The notes under the pieces: model-generated
What the model saw: the letters and a program-made list of their open reading frames with translations, nothing else
Database searches by the model: none
What the model was told of the DNA's origin: nothing
Assembly: GCF_009184545.1 (NCBI RefSeq)
Contig: NZ_QJOW01000001.1
Span: forward strand, 773,247-837,246
Reading direction: 5' to 3'
DNA: 64,000 bases
From: Halosegnis rubeus
GTDB taxonomy: Archaea; Halobacteriota; Halobacteria; Halobacteriales; Haloarculaceae
In this document: positions 36,117 to 44,423 of the stretch, piece after piece
How positions within the stretch are numbered: the first letter of the stretch is position 1
Layout: the number at the start of each line of letters is the position of its first letter
Made by a program: the position numbers and the translations under genes

Positions 36117-36222
36117 ACCACTTTCACTCTGGTGGCGCGGAACTGAACAGTTGCCCGCCTAGGGGTATCTCGTCTCTCCTGCCAGGAGATTACTCCGGCT
36201 GTGTAACCACTTTCACTCTGGT
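36117..36222. repeat. Two copies of a 17-base direct repeat between hisF and rpoL
   Basis: ACCACTTTCACTCTGGT occurs at 36117-36133 and again at 36206-36222, 89 bases apart, both within the short gap between the two convergent genes. Each copy is followed by a short stretch able to pair back (GGTGG; CCAGTGGT). The unit resembles neither gene. It could be a protein-binding element or the remnant of an element's ends. Confidence 0.6.
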
Positions 36223-36279
36223 CTCCAGTGGTGACAGAGCAGTTGCTCTCGAAAGAAAAACGAGAGAGAAACGCCGAGA

Positions 36280-36564
36280 TTACGCGGCAGCGTCGAAGGC
36301 GTCCGTGAAGGAGTCGGACTTCTGTTTGACGGCCGTGGTCGCTGCTTCGAGGGCGTCGAGCGGCGCGGTGCCGGGTTCCGTCTCGATGTTGAGAATCGGG
36401 TCCGTCTGGCCACCTGACTGCTCGGGGTTCATATCGTAAGTCGCGGTGGCGACGCCGTCTGTCTCCAGCAGCGCGCTCTTGAGGACGTTCATGAAGGTGT
36501 GGTCCTCGCCGGCGATTTCGATGGCGAGTTCGGTCTCCTCGTTCTCGATGACGCGCAAGTCCAT
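36280..36564 (-). CDS. rpoL: DNA-directed RNA polymerase subunit L (Rpo11)
   Basis: 94 residues. [34 protein letters not shown] is the start of the archaeal Rpb11/AC19-like fold, where the HTFMN box dimerises with subunit D. The C-terminal half, with [17 protein letters not shown], is the long alpha-helix. Subunit L is needed for polymerase assembly. A longer upstream frame runs through tandem repeats and is not coding. Start assigned by family homology. Confidence 0.93.
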   Translation of the reverse strand: MDLRVIENEETELAIEIAGEDHTFMNVLKSALLETDGVATATYDMNPEQSGGQTDPILNIETEPGTAPLDALEAATTAVKQKSDSFTDAFDAAA

Positions 36565-36606
36565 ACGGAGTAGAGGGGGAGGCGGTCGGAAGTACGTTTC
36601 GGAGTC

Positions 36607-36732
36607 ATGGCACGAGCGTAGCGAGTGCCAGAGATGTGAGCGGGAGGAGCAACGCGACGACACGCGAGTAGATGGCACGAGCGTAGCGAGTGCCAGAGAT
36701 GTGAGCGGGAGGAGCAACGCGACGACACGCGA
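36607..36732. repeat. 61-base perfect tandem repeat with 65-base period, upstream of rpoL
   Basis: The 61-base unit at 36607-36667 recurs unchanged at 36672-36732; the four spacer bases differ. Inside each unit is GCACGAGCGTAGCGAGTGC, an imperfect palindrome of the REP type common in haloarchaea. A 16-base piece of the unit (GAGCGGGAGGAGCAAC) appears a third time at about 36771-36786. The 382 bases between rpoL and the beta-oxidation gene hold nothing else recognisable. Recent duplication is implied by the lack of differences. Confidence 0.85.
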
Positions 36733-36946
36733 ACAGGAGAGGCAGAACAACGTGAGGTCCCGGGAACAACGAGCGGGAGGAGCAACACGAAGAAAAGAGA
36801 CCGACCAGCGCGAGACCGCTCGACCACCTCGCAAACGCCGCGAAACACGCACTGAGTTTACGCCAGTAGCCAAACGTCGGTGAAACGCTAACATCGCTAA
36901 ACTGTGGCGGTGGAGTTAAGACGAATCGCCCGCCAGATGCGCCCGT

Positions 36947-38902
36947 ATGAACGTGGATGACATCTCTCAGGTGACGGTACTTGGGGCAGGGAACATGGGC
37001 CACGGCATCACGGAAGTCGTGGCCATCGCCGGCTACGACGTGGTGATGCGTGATATCGAACAGGACCTCGTCGACGACGGCTTCGAGTCGATCAAGTGGT
37101 CAGTGGAGAAGCTCTCGGAGAAGGGAATCGTCTCGGAGGACGCCGAGACGGTGCTTGACCGCATCGACACCGAAGTGGACCTCGAAACCGCCGTCTCGGA
37201 CGCCGACCTCGTCATCGAGGCCGCGCCCGAGCAGATGGAAATCAAGAAGGACATCTTCTCGGACCTCGACGAGTTCACGCCCGAGGACGCGATTCTCGCG
37301 TCGAACACGTCCTCGCTCTCGATCACGGAGATCGCGACCGCGACCTCGCGGCCGGAGCAGGTCGTCGGGATGCACTTCTTCAACCCGCCCGTCAAGATGG
37401 ACCTCGTCGAGGTTATCTACGGCGCGGAGACGGCCGACGAGACCGCCGAGGCCACATACGAATTCGTGGAGTCCATCGACAAGACGCCGATTTACGTCCG
37501 GAAGGACGTGAACGGCTTCGTCGTCAACAGCGTGCTCGGACCGTTCAGCGACGAGGCGGCCTGGATGGTCAGCGAGGGTGTCGCCGACATCGAGGCGGTC
37601 GACGCTGCGATGGTCCACCGCCGCGGCTACCCGATGGGTCCGTTCGAACTCAGTGACCTGACGGGTATCGACATCGGCTATCACGTCCGGAAGGAGGCCG
37701 GGCGCGACATCCCGCCGATCGTGCAGGAGAAGGTCGACGCCGAAGACCTCGGCCAGAAGACCGGTCGGGGCTACTACGACTACGAGGACGGCGGGGGGAC
37801 GACCTACGAGGCCGGACAGGGCGAGGACGTCGACACCCTCCGCATCGAGGCGCGCATCATCAACGAGGCCGCGCGACTCATCGGCAACGACGTGGCGACC
37901 GCCGAGGCAATCGACACCGGAATGCGACTCGGTGCCGGCTTCCCCGAAGGACCGTGTCGCCGCGGCGACAAAATCGGGCTCGATACCGTGCTCGAGAAGC
38001 TCGAAACGCTCCACGATGAGTACGACCACGAGCGCTACGAGCCGTCCGAACACCTGCGTAGCCTCGTCGAGGCAGGCACGACCGGCGAGGAAGCGGGCGA
38101 GGGATTCTACGACTACGGCGGCGACGACGGCGAGCGCCACTACTCCACCATCCAGTACGAGCTTTCCGACGACGGCCTGCTCGAAGTCACGCTCGACCGA
38201 CCAGAGCGCATGAACGCGCTCAACGACGACCTCATGGACGAGGTCGTCCACCTGCTCGACAGCTCCGACCTCGATGAGGTCCGGGCGGTCACCTTCGAGG
38301 GGGCGGGCGACCGCGCCTTCTCCGCCGGCGCAGACATCACCGGCTTCGCCGGCCGCGAGCCGTACGAGGCGGCTATCACGGAGTTCTTCGAGGCCGTCGC
38401 GGAGTATCCGCGCCCGACGCTCGCGAGGATCGACGGCTTCTGTCTCGGCGGCGGCCACGAGCTTGCGCTCGCGTGTGACCTCCGTATCGCGACCGAGGAC
38501 TCCGAGTTCGGCTTCCCCGAGATCAACCTCGGACTGCTGCCTGGCGGCGGCGGTACCCAGCGCGCCATGCGGATGCTTTCTGACGCTCGCGCGAAGGAAC
38601 TCGTCTTCCGCGGCGAACACATCTCCGCCGAGCGCGCACAGAATTGGGGGCTCATCAACCGCGCCGTCCCCGAATCCGAGTTCGAGGAGACCGTCGAGGA
38701 GTTCCTCAACGACCTCGTCTACGGCGCGCCGATCGCCCTCCAGAAGGCGAAGCGCGTCATGAACGTCGGCCGCGACCAGGACCTCGAAGCCGGACTCGAA
38801 CTGGAGTCGCAGGCGTTCGGTCACCTCCTCGCGACAGACGACATGCAGGAGGGTGCCGCGGCGTTCATGGAGGACCGCGACCCCGAGTTCGAGGGGAAGT
38901 AG
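36947..38902 (+). CDS. Fused 3-hydroxyacyl-CoA dehydrogenase / enoyl-CoA hydratase
   Basis: 651 residues. The N-terminal dehydrogenase has VTVLGAGNMGHG (8-19), SNTSSLSITEIA, GMHFFNPPVKMDLVEVI with the catalytic His, and GFVVNSVLGPF. From about residue 400 the crotonase domain follows: FSAGADITGF (oxyanion loop), FCLGGGHELALACDLR, and PEINLGLLPGGGGTQRA with the catalytic Glu pair. The order is the reverse of bacterial FadB (hydratase first), as known for archaea. It covers two beta-oxidation steps, hydration and NAD-linked oxidation. The adjacent thioesterase starts one base after its stop. Confidence 0.92.
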   Translation: MNVDDISQVTVLGAGNMGHGITEVVAIAGYDVVMRDIEQDLVDDGFESIKWSVEKLSEKGIVSEDAETVLDRIDTEVDLETAVSDADLVIEAAPEQMEIKKDIFSDLDEFTPEDAILASNTSSLSITEIATATSRPEQVVGMHFFNPPVKMDLVEVIYGAETADETAEATYEFVESIDKTPIYVRKDVNGFVVNSVLGPFSDEAAWMVSEGVADIEAVDAAMVHRRGYPMGPFELSDLTGIDIGYHVRKEAGRDIPPIVQEKVDAEDLGQKTGRGYYDYEDGGGTTYEAGQGEDVDTLRIEARIINEAARLIGNDVATAEAIDTGMRLGAGFPEGPCRRGDKIGLDTVLEKLETLHDEYDHERYEPSEHLRSLVEAGTTGEEAGEGFYDYGGDDGERHYSTIQYELSDDGLLEVTLDRPERMNALNDDLMDEVVHLLDSSDLDEVRAVTFEGAGDRAFSAGADITGFAGREPYEAAITEFFEAVAEYPRPTLARIDGFCLGGGHELALACDLRIATEDSEFGFPEINLGLLPGGGGTQRAMRMLSDARAKELVFRGEHISAERAQNWGLINRAVPESEFEETVEEFLNDLVYGAPIALQKAKRVMNVGRDQDLEAGLELESQAFGHLLATDDMQEGAAAFMEDRDPEFEGK

Positions 38903-38903
38903 G

Positions 38904-39335
38904 ATGTCGACCGAGGGGTACGAGCCGCTGGCCGCACAGTTATCTGACCACGGCCTGCTGTCGTGGCTCGACCTCTCGGCGGTGGACATCGAACAGGGCC
39001 GCGTCGTGTTCGAACTCCCCTTCGACGAGAAGTTCGCCAACATCGCCTCAGGCAGCGTCCACGGCGGCGTGACGGCGACAATCATCGACACGGCCTCCGG
39101 GTTCGCGCTCCGGACGACGTTCGACGATCCGACCGACGTGGCGCTGACGACGACCGACCTCAACACCCGCTACGTCCGGCCCGCGACTGACGACGTGCGC
39201 GTCGAGGCCGAGGTCGTCCGCGCGGGCAGCTCGATGGGCGTCACCGAGTGTGAGGTAACCACCGTCCACGAGGGCGAGCGCAAGGTCGTCGCGACCGGCG
39301 GAACGACCTACCGGCTGTTTCGCGACGCCAACTGA
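38904..39335 (+). CDS. PaaI-type hotdog thioesterase
   Basis: 143 residues. The hotdog core is FANIASGSVHGGVTATIIDTASGFAL, with the HGG and acid residue (Asp) of the PaaI family, followed by LTTTDLNTRYVRPATDD and VVATGGTTYRLF. It hydrolyses acyl- or aryl-CoA esters. Spacing of one base from the upstream hydroxyacyl-CoA dehydrogenase/hydratase gene indicates an operon and a role in fatty acyl- or phenylacetyl-CoA metabolism. Confidence 0.85.
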   Translation: MSTEGYEPLAAQLSDHGLLSWLDLSAVDIEQGRVVFELPFDEKFANIASGSVHGGVTATIIDTASGFALRTTFDDPTDVALTTTDLNTRYVRPATDDVRVEAEVVRAGSSMGVTECEVTTVHEGERKVVATGGTTYRLFRDAN

Positions 39336-39374
39336 GAACGCTCGACTCGGTGGCTTCTTCTCGCGCCCGCACGG

Positions 39375-39827
39375 GTGGTCTGTGTGACCCTCGCTACGGA
39401 CCTGTTCCTGCTTCTCGTCGGTGCCGGCGCGTTGTGGTACGGTGCCGAACGGTTCGTCGAGGGGGCCGTCGGACTCGCCCGCCGAGTGAACGTCCCGGAA
39501 CTGGTCGTCGGGGTCGTTATCGTCGGTATCGGTACGTCGATGCCGGAGGTCGTCGCGTCCAGCGCGGCGGCTCTCGGTGGGCGCACCGACATCGCGGTCG
39601 GGAACGCCGTCGGCTCGTGTAGCTTCAACGCCTTCGGCGTCGTCGGACTGGTGGCGGTGCTCGCGCCCGGTTCGGTGACGAGTGCGGCGACGGTGACGAC
39701 GCTGTGGCTCGTCGGGCTGACGGCACTCGTCACGGCGCTGCTGTTCACAGGTCGGAAGCTGACGCGGGTAGAAGGCATGGTCGCGACGGCGGTGAATCTG
39801 GTCCGGTGGACGCTGGATATTCTCTGA
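39375..39827 (+). CDS. Half-length CaCA (sodium/calcium exchanger) family protein
   Basis: 150 residues, GTG start (39375, or 39384). One complete alpha-repeat is present: ELVVGVVIVGIGTSMPEVV, then AVGNAVGSCSFNAFGVVG, with about five predicted helices and a closing RKLTRVEGM. Ordinary members have about 310-350 residues with two such repeats. The protein ends just one base before the convergent winged-helix gene stop. No second half lies upstream in the available space. A homodimer of two halves, or a deletion remnant, are both possible. Confidence 0.7.
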   Translation: MVCVTLATDLFLLLVGAGALWYGAERFVEGAVGLARRVNVPELVVGVVIVGIGTSMPEVVASSAAALGGRTDIAVGNAVGSCSFNAFGVVGLVAVLAPGSVTSAATVTTLWLVGLTALVTALLFTGRKLTRVEGMVATAVNLVRWTLDIL

Positions 39828-40166
39828 TTACTGGTAAGCGAGCGTCATGACCCACTGCGTGAACTTATCCGAGTTGGCGTCGATTTCATCGTCGCCGACG
39901 AACGGCGAGAGCATGTCGCCGGCCATCAGCAGCGAGAAGTCGAGATCCTCCGGATCGACGATTGGCTCCACGAAGTAGGTCGTGTGCCCATTGTGGACGC
40001 TCTCCTCGCGTTCGATGTGGCCCTTCTCCTCCAGCGACTCGATTAGTCGGCTCCCCTTCCGGGAGTCGATGTCCATCTCCTTCCAGAACTCGCTTTGGTG
40101 GATTCCCCCCTCGCGGGCGATGAGTTCGAACGCCGTCTCCTCCTCGTCGGTGAGCGACTCGGCCAT
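39828..40166 (-). CDS. Winged-helix (MarR-like) DNA-binding protein
   Basis: 112 residues. ETAFELIAREGGIHQSEFWKEMDIDSRKGSRLIESLEEKG is a helix-turn-helix with wing at HIEREESVHNGHTTYFV. The C-terminal 35 residues are acidic with a hydrophobic tail. No ligand domain. It resembles small haloarchaeal winged-helix regulators; the target is unknown. Its stop abuts the exchanger gene on the other strand. Confidence 0.75.
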   Translation of the reverse strand: MAESLTDEEETAFELIAREGGIHQSEFWKEMDIDSRKGSRLIESLEEKGHIEREESVHNGHTTYFVEPIVDPEDLDFSLLMAGDMLSPFVGDDEIDANSDKFTQWVMTLAYQ

Positions 40167-40190
40167 ACCACATCGAGGACGGTCTGGCTG

Positions 40191-40973
40191 TTAAAATCTG
40201 CCGTCTGGCCCGTACTGCTTGAACGGCACCTCACACGGCGGCCCGTCGGCGTAGCGCCACGTCACCGTCTCGTCGACCTCGACCAGCGTCGCCGACTTCG
40301 TCCCGAACGTCTCGCCGTGGATGCAGACGCCGTAGTCGTGGTCGCCGAGTATCTCACCCGCCGTATCGAGCCACCCGGTCGCCGTCGTCGCCCCACTCGC
40401 GACCAGCGCGTCCAGCACCGACTCGTCGTTCGCGGCCTGCTCGCGGCCGCGGTCCGGTCTCTCGCGGGGAACGAAGAACGAGCGGGTCCGCTGTGGTTCG
40501 TCCGCGTCGGCGGGCCCGCCACGGGCGCCACACCAGCCCGTGTTCCCGACGACGTACGTTCCGGGCGCGAGCCGCGTCTCCGAGTCCGTCGCGTCGTGTT
40601 CGAACAGTAAGGCGCGCTCCCGGTCGGCGACGAGCAGGTGGAACGGTTCGTACGCGTGCGTGTCGAGTTCACGGCGAACGAGTCGAGCTGCGGCCTCGGC
40701 ACTCGACTCTGTGAGCGCGTCCCGGACGAGGAGGCCGCGCGACCGGTCACCGTCGGGCACGTCCCGGCTCCAGCGGTTCGTGACCGCGGCGAGCACGCCG
40801 TCGTCGTTCGTTCCTGCCCACGTGCCGCCGGCCTCCTCGTCGCGAGGAGCGAGGATCTCCGGGTCGTCCCACCGGTGGGGTGGACTGGACTGGCGCGCGT
40901 ACAGCTCGTCGCGGTTGGCAGCGACGGCGAGTGGCGCGTCGAACTGCCGGTACGCGACCGTGAGAGTGCACAT
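40191..40973 (-). CDS. NRDE/TANGO2 family protein
   Basis: 260 residues. The signature MCTLTVAYRQF...AANRDELYARQS (residues 1-29, abbreviated) has the N-terminal Cys2 and the NRDE motif that name the family, plus GGTWAGTND and NTGWCG. These belong to the Ntn-hydrolase-like TANGO2 group; a heme-related or lipid role is described in eukaryotes, but no archaeal function is established. The first Met would have to be removed for Cys2 to act as nucleophile. Upstream of the winged-helix gene on the same strand. Confidence 0.85.
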   Translation of the reverse strand: MCTLTVAYRQFDAPLAVAANRDELYARQSSPPHRWDDPEILAPRDEEAGGTWAGTNDDGVLAAVTNRWSRDVPDGDRSRGLLVRDALTESSAEAAARLVRRELDTHAYEPFHLLVADRERALLFEHDATDSETRLAPGTYVVGNTGWCGARGGPADADEPQRTRSFFVPRERPDRGREQAANDESVLDALVASGATTATGWLDTAGEILGDHDYGVCIHGETFGTKSATLVEVDETVTWRYADGPPCEVPFKQYGPDGRF

Positions 40974-41009
40974 ACCCGAGGTACGCCAGCCGGCATCAAA
41001 AGTAGCGAG

Positions 41010-42494
41010 TTACCGGGCGGTGTCCGGCTCCTCGAGCAGGAGCGTCGCGGCGGCGCGGTCGACGGTGCCCGACGCCGTCCGCGGTAGCGCGTCGACGAGC
41101 CGCCACTGGCGAGGAATCTTGAAGCCTGCGAGCCGGTCGCGCGCGAACTGCTCGACCGGCTCGGCCGAGTCGGGGCCGACCAACAGCGCGGCGACACGCT
41201 GGCCGAACCGGTCGTCCGGGACGCCGGCGACGAATGCGTCCTCCACGTCGGGATAGTCGCGGAGGACGTCCACCACCTCGCCGGGGTCGACGTTCTCGCC
41301 CCCGGTGATGATGCGGTCGGTCAGGCGATTGAGCACCCAGAGCTTGCCCGACTCATCGCGGTAGCCGGCGTCGCCGGTGTGGAAGCCGTGTGGGCCGAAC
41401 GCATCCTCGGTCGCCTCGGCGTCGTCGTAGTAGCCAGGCGTGACTGTTGGCCCGCTGACGACGATTTCGCCGGACGCACCGGGTTCGACGGGTACGTCGT
41501 CGCTGTCGACGGTGGTGACGCGCGTGAACATTAGGGGTGAGCCGACGGTGCCGAGCGCCTCCCGCGTCTGTGTCGGACTCGCGGTCGCAATCTGTGAGCT
41601 CGTCTCTGTCATCCCGTAGCTGGGATACAGCGACACGTCGGCCTCGCGGGCCGTCTCGACGAGCGAATCGGGCGTCGGTGCACCGCCGACGAGGACGAAT
41701 CGGAGCGACGCCATGACGGCCTCGCCGTCCGCCTCCAGTAGCTCGCGACACATCGTCGGGACCAGCGAGGTCGCCGTCGCACCCACGCGGTCCATCTCCG
41801 CGAGCGACCTTTCGGGGTCGAAGCTCCCGGTCGAGACGGCGACGCTCGTCCCGTAGAGGACGCTCCGATAGACAGGAGCCAGCCCGCCCATGTGGTACAT
41901 CGGGAGGGTGCAGTACCAGCAGTCGTCGGGGAGCACGCCGAGTCGCCACGACGACGCGGCCGCGCTCGCCGCGAGGTTCCCCATCGTGAGTTCGACGAGC
42001 TTCGGCCCGCCGGTCGTTCCGGAGGTGGCGAGCAACGCCGCGGTACAGTCGCGCGTCCACGACCCGAGTTCGAACGACTCCGGGTCGATAGTCGAGAGGG
42101 GCCGTGCCCCCTCACTCGGTTGGTCGACCGTCGCCAGCGGGCCGTCGAACGCCTCGGTCGCTGTCGGCTCCGTCTCGGCCGTACAGATGAGGGTGTCGAC
42201 ATCAGCGGCGTCGAGTGTACCGTCGAGTTCTCGCGCCGTCAGTCGGACGTTCAGGGGGACGAGCACGGCCCCGAGTCGGTTGGCCGCGTGGACGAGTCTG
42301 ACGAACCCCGGGCGGGTCTCTGCGAGCACGCCGAGGTGGTCGTCGACGCCGACGCCGAAGGCCGACAACTGCCCGGCGAGGTGTTCGACCTCGTCGTCGA
42401 GGTCACCGTAGCTCGTCGACCGACCAGACGCCGCGTCGACGACAGCCGTACTGGCCGGCGTCGCGCGCGCTCGAATCGCCAGCCAGTCACGCAT
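41010..42494 (-). CDS. menE: o-Succinylbenzoate-CoA ligase
   Basis: 494-residue adenylate-forming enzyme. ALLATSGTTGGPKLVELT is the P-loop, SYGMTETSSQ the A5 motif, and FHTGDAGYRDESGKLWVLNR with DRIITGGENVDPGEV the hinge region; the C-terminal PRTASGTVDR supplies the catalytic Lys region (here the residue after SG is Thr rather than the usual Lys, worth a check). It activates o-succinylbenzoate to its CoA ester for menaquinone. It is the last gene of menA-menC-menE; its start overlaps menC by eight bases. Confidence 0.88.
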   Translation of the reverse strand: MRDWLAIRARATPASTAVVDAASGRSTSYGDLDDEVEHLAGQLSAFGVGVDDHLGVLAETRPGFVRLVHAANRLGAVLVPLNVRLTARELDGTLDAADVDTLICTAETEPTATEAFDGPLATVDQPSEGARPLSTIDPESFELGSWTRDCTAALLATSGTTGGPKLVELTMGNLAASAAASSWRLGVLPDDCWYCTLPMYHMGGLAPVYRSVLYGTSVAVSTGSFDPERSLAEMDRVGATATSLVPTMCRELLEADGEAVMASLRFVLVGGAPTPDSLVETAREADVSLYPSYGMTETSSQIATASPTQTREALGTVGSPLMFTRVTTVDSDDVPVEPGASGEIVVSGPTVTPGYYDDAEATEDAFGPHGFHTGDAGYRDESGKLWVLNRLTDRIITGGENVDPGEVVDVLRDYPDVEDAFVAGVPDDRFGQRVAALLVGPDSAEPVEQFARDRLAGFKIPRQWRLVDALPRTASGTVDRAAATLLLEEPDTAR

Positions 42495-43491
42495 AATCTG
42501 CCAATAACACGGCCGGAGTATTTCCCTCTTTCTGTGGGACCGTGACGACACCTCCGCCGACGGGTGCCGGGTCGGGGATGTCTCCCGTCGCGAGCAGCGA
42601 CCCGGTCGCGAGCCCGCAGGCCGACACCGCCGGTATCGCGGCCGCGACGTGGACCGCCGCCGCCCGCGCAATTGGGCCGTCGATGGTCGTCGTCACGACC
42701 GGTTCGATGCCCGCACCGCGAGCCAACCTCGCGAGTTCGAGCGCCACGTCCGGCCCGCCGAGTGCCATCGGCTTCAGGACGAGGTGGTCCGCCTCGCTGT
42801 CGAGCACGGCGTCGATACCGTGCTCGTAGAGGCCTTCATCAAGCGCGACACCGACGCCCGTGTCCGGGAGTGCGGTGAGCCCACCCAAGTCGCTCGCCGG
42901 GAGTGGCTGTTCGACGTACGACACGTCGAACGCTGCCAGCTTTTCGAACGCCCGATTCGCCGTGTCACGGGTCCAGCTGCCGTTCGCGTCGAGTCGAATC
43001 CCGATGTCGGGCGCGACTTCGCGCGCCGCGGCGACGCGCTTGATGTCCTCGTCTAGGGGTCGGTTCGCGGCCTTGAGTTTCACGCAGGTGTACCCCTCGT
43101 CTACGGCGTCGGTGACGCGCTCGCGCGTCTGTTCGGTCGAAGCGTCTCCGACGGTCGCGTTCGCGGGGACCGTCTCGACTCGCTCGTCGCGACCGAGGTG
43201 GCGGTAGAGGGGAACGCCGTCGTCGCGGGCGTCACCGTCGAGCAGCGCGAGCGTGAGTCCGTGGCGAGCCGCCGGCGGGAGCGTATCGAGTTCGGCGGGC
43301 GTCGCGTCAGAGAGTGCGTCCCGGCACTCGTCGTAGCTCTCTGTCCATCCCGGCAGGGGACAGGCCTCACCGACGCCACAACTCCCGTCGTCTCCGTCGA
43401 GAGTGACGAGAAACCCCTCGCGTCTCGCGATGTCGCCGGCGGCAGTCGCGAGCGGTTCGCGCAGCTCGAAGGCGAACGGCCGGAAGTTCAT
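42487..43491 (-). CDS. menC: o-Succinylbenzoate synthase
   Basis: 334-residue enolase-superfamily enzyme. CVKLKAA holds the KxK base pair, LDANGSW the first metal Asp, VEQPL the Glu, ALDEG the Asp, and LKPMALGG the second Lys of the muconate-lactonising subgroup. It dehydrates SHCHC to o-succinylbenzoate. Its neighbours menA and menE overlap it by four and eight bases, which fixes the pathway role in a family where other racemase functions occur. The C-terminus is GEACPL-less; the N-terminal cap is GVGEACPLPGW. Confidence 0.9.
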   Translation of the reverse strand: MNFRPFAFELREPLATAAGDIARREGFLVTLDGDDGSCGVGEACPLPGWTESYDECRDALSDATPAELDTLPPAARHGLTLALLDGDARDDGVPLYRHLGRDERVETVPANATVGDASTEQTRERVTDAVDEGYTCVKLKAANRPLDEDIKRVAAAREVAPDIGIRLDANGSWTRDTANRAFEKLAAFDVSYVEQPLPASDLGGLTALPDTGVGVALDEGLYEHGIDAVLDSEADHLVLKPMALGGPDVALELARLARGAGIEPVVTTTIDGPIARAAAVHVAAAIPAVSACGLATGSLLATGDIPDPAPVGGGVVTVPQKEGNTPAVLLADYA

Positions 43492-44423
43492 ACGGCGAGC
43501 CCCGCGGCGAAGAGGAGGCTGTGTGCGAACAGGAGTTTGCCCGTGGTTTCGAGCGCCGGGTTCAGCGCTTCGCCACCCGTCTCGGTGAGGACCGTCCGCG
43601 CGAGTCGGGCAGCGAGCGGGAGCGTCACCAGCGGTGCGAGCGTCGCGAGCCCGTAGCCCGTGGCGGCGAAGACGACCGGGACGACGTACGCCATCCCGAG
43701 CATGAGGAGGAACTCGATGCGGGAGCCGGTGTAGCCGAGCGTGACGGCGAGGGTTCGTTTGCCCGCCTCGGCGTCGGTCTCGCGGTCGCGGATGTTGTTC
43801 ACGACGAGAATACACGTCGACAGTCCCGCTGCCGGAAGCGCGGCGACGACCGCCGCGAGCGGGACGAGGTCGGCCGGGGCGGTGAACGTCGGGACCCCAG
43901 CGACGGCGACGGCGGCCGCCTGTACGTAGTACGTGCCGGTGACGGCGACGAGACCGAAGTAGACGAAGACGAAGAGATCGCCCAGTCCGCGGTAGCCGTA
44001 GGGGGCCGGCCCGCCGGTGTAGGCGATGCCCGAGGCGACTGAGGTGAGCCCGACGACGACGATTGCCGATCCGCCGACCCAGACGAGATACGTGCCGAGC
44101 AGGATGGCGACCGCAAAGGTGGCGTACATCGCTCGCTTGACCGCTGCGGGTTCGATGAGTCCCCCCGCGGTGACACGGGTGAACCCCTCGCGCTCCTCGG
44201 TGTCGGCCCCCCGTACGGCGTCGTAGTAGTCGTTCGCGAAGTTGGTCCCGATTTGGAGGAGGAGTGCGCCCACCAGCGCGGCGACGGCCGGCAGGGGGGC
44301 GAAGACGCCTCGTTGGAGTGCGACGCCGACGCCGACGACGACCGGTGCGGCTCCGGCCGGGAGCGTCTGTGGCCGCGCGGCCATCAGCCACGCGCGTCGC
44401 GTCGTGATGTCGGCGTCGCTCAT
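43488..44423 (-). CDS. menA: 1,4-Dihydroxy-2-naphthoate polyprenyltransferase
   Basis: 311-residue UbiA-family membrane protein with about eight helices. The first Asp-rich motif is NFANDYYDAVRGADTEER, the second NNIRDRETDAEAGKRTLAV, which bind the prenyl diphosphate. It attaches the polyprenyl tail to dihydroxynaphthoate. First gene of menA-menC-menE. The 87 residues read upstream in the same frame are non-halophilic and are left out; MSDADITTRRAWL is the family start. Confidence 0.92.
   Translation of the reverse strand: MSDADITTRRAWLMAARPQTLPAGAAPVVVGVGVALQRGVFAPLPAVAALVGALLLQIGTNFANDYYDAVRGADTEEREGFTRVTAGGLIEPAAVKRAMYATFAVAILLGTYLVWVGGSAIVVVGLTSVASGIAYTGGPAPYGYRGLGDLFVFVYFGLVAVTGTYYVQAAAVAVAGVPTFTAPADLVPLAAVVAALPAAGLSTCILVVNNIRDRETDAEAGKRTLAVTLGYTGSRIEFLLMLGMAYVVPVVFAATGYGLATLAPLVTLPLAARLARTVLTETGGEALNPALETTGKLLFAHSLLFAAGLAV

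Noticed and set aside
37100..39166. Long minus-strand open frames opposite the beta-oxidation gene
   Set aside because: They are opposite the codon-biased frame of a well-identified protein, which produces long antisense frames in GC-rich haloarchaeal DNA.
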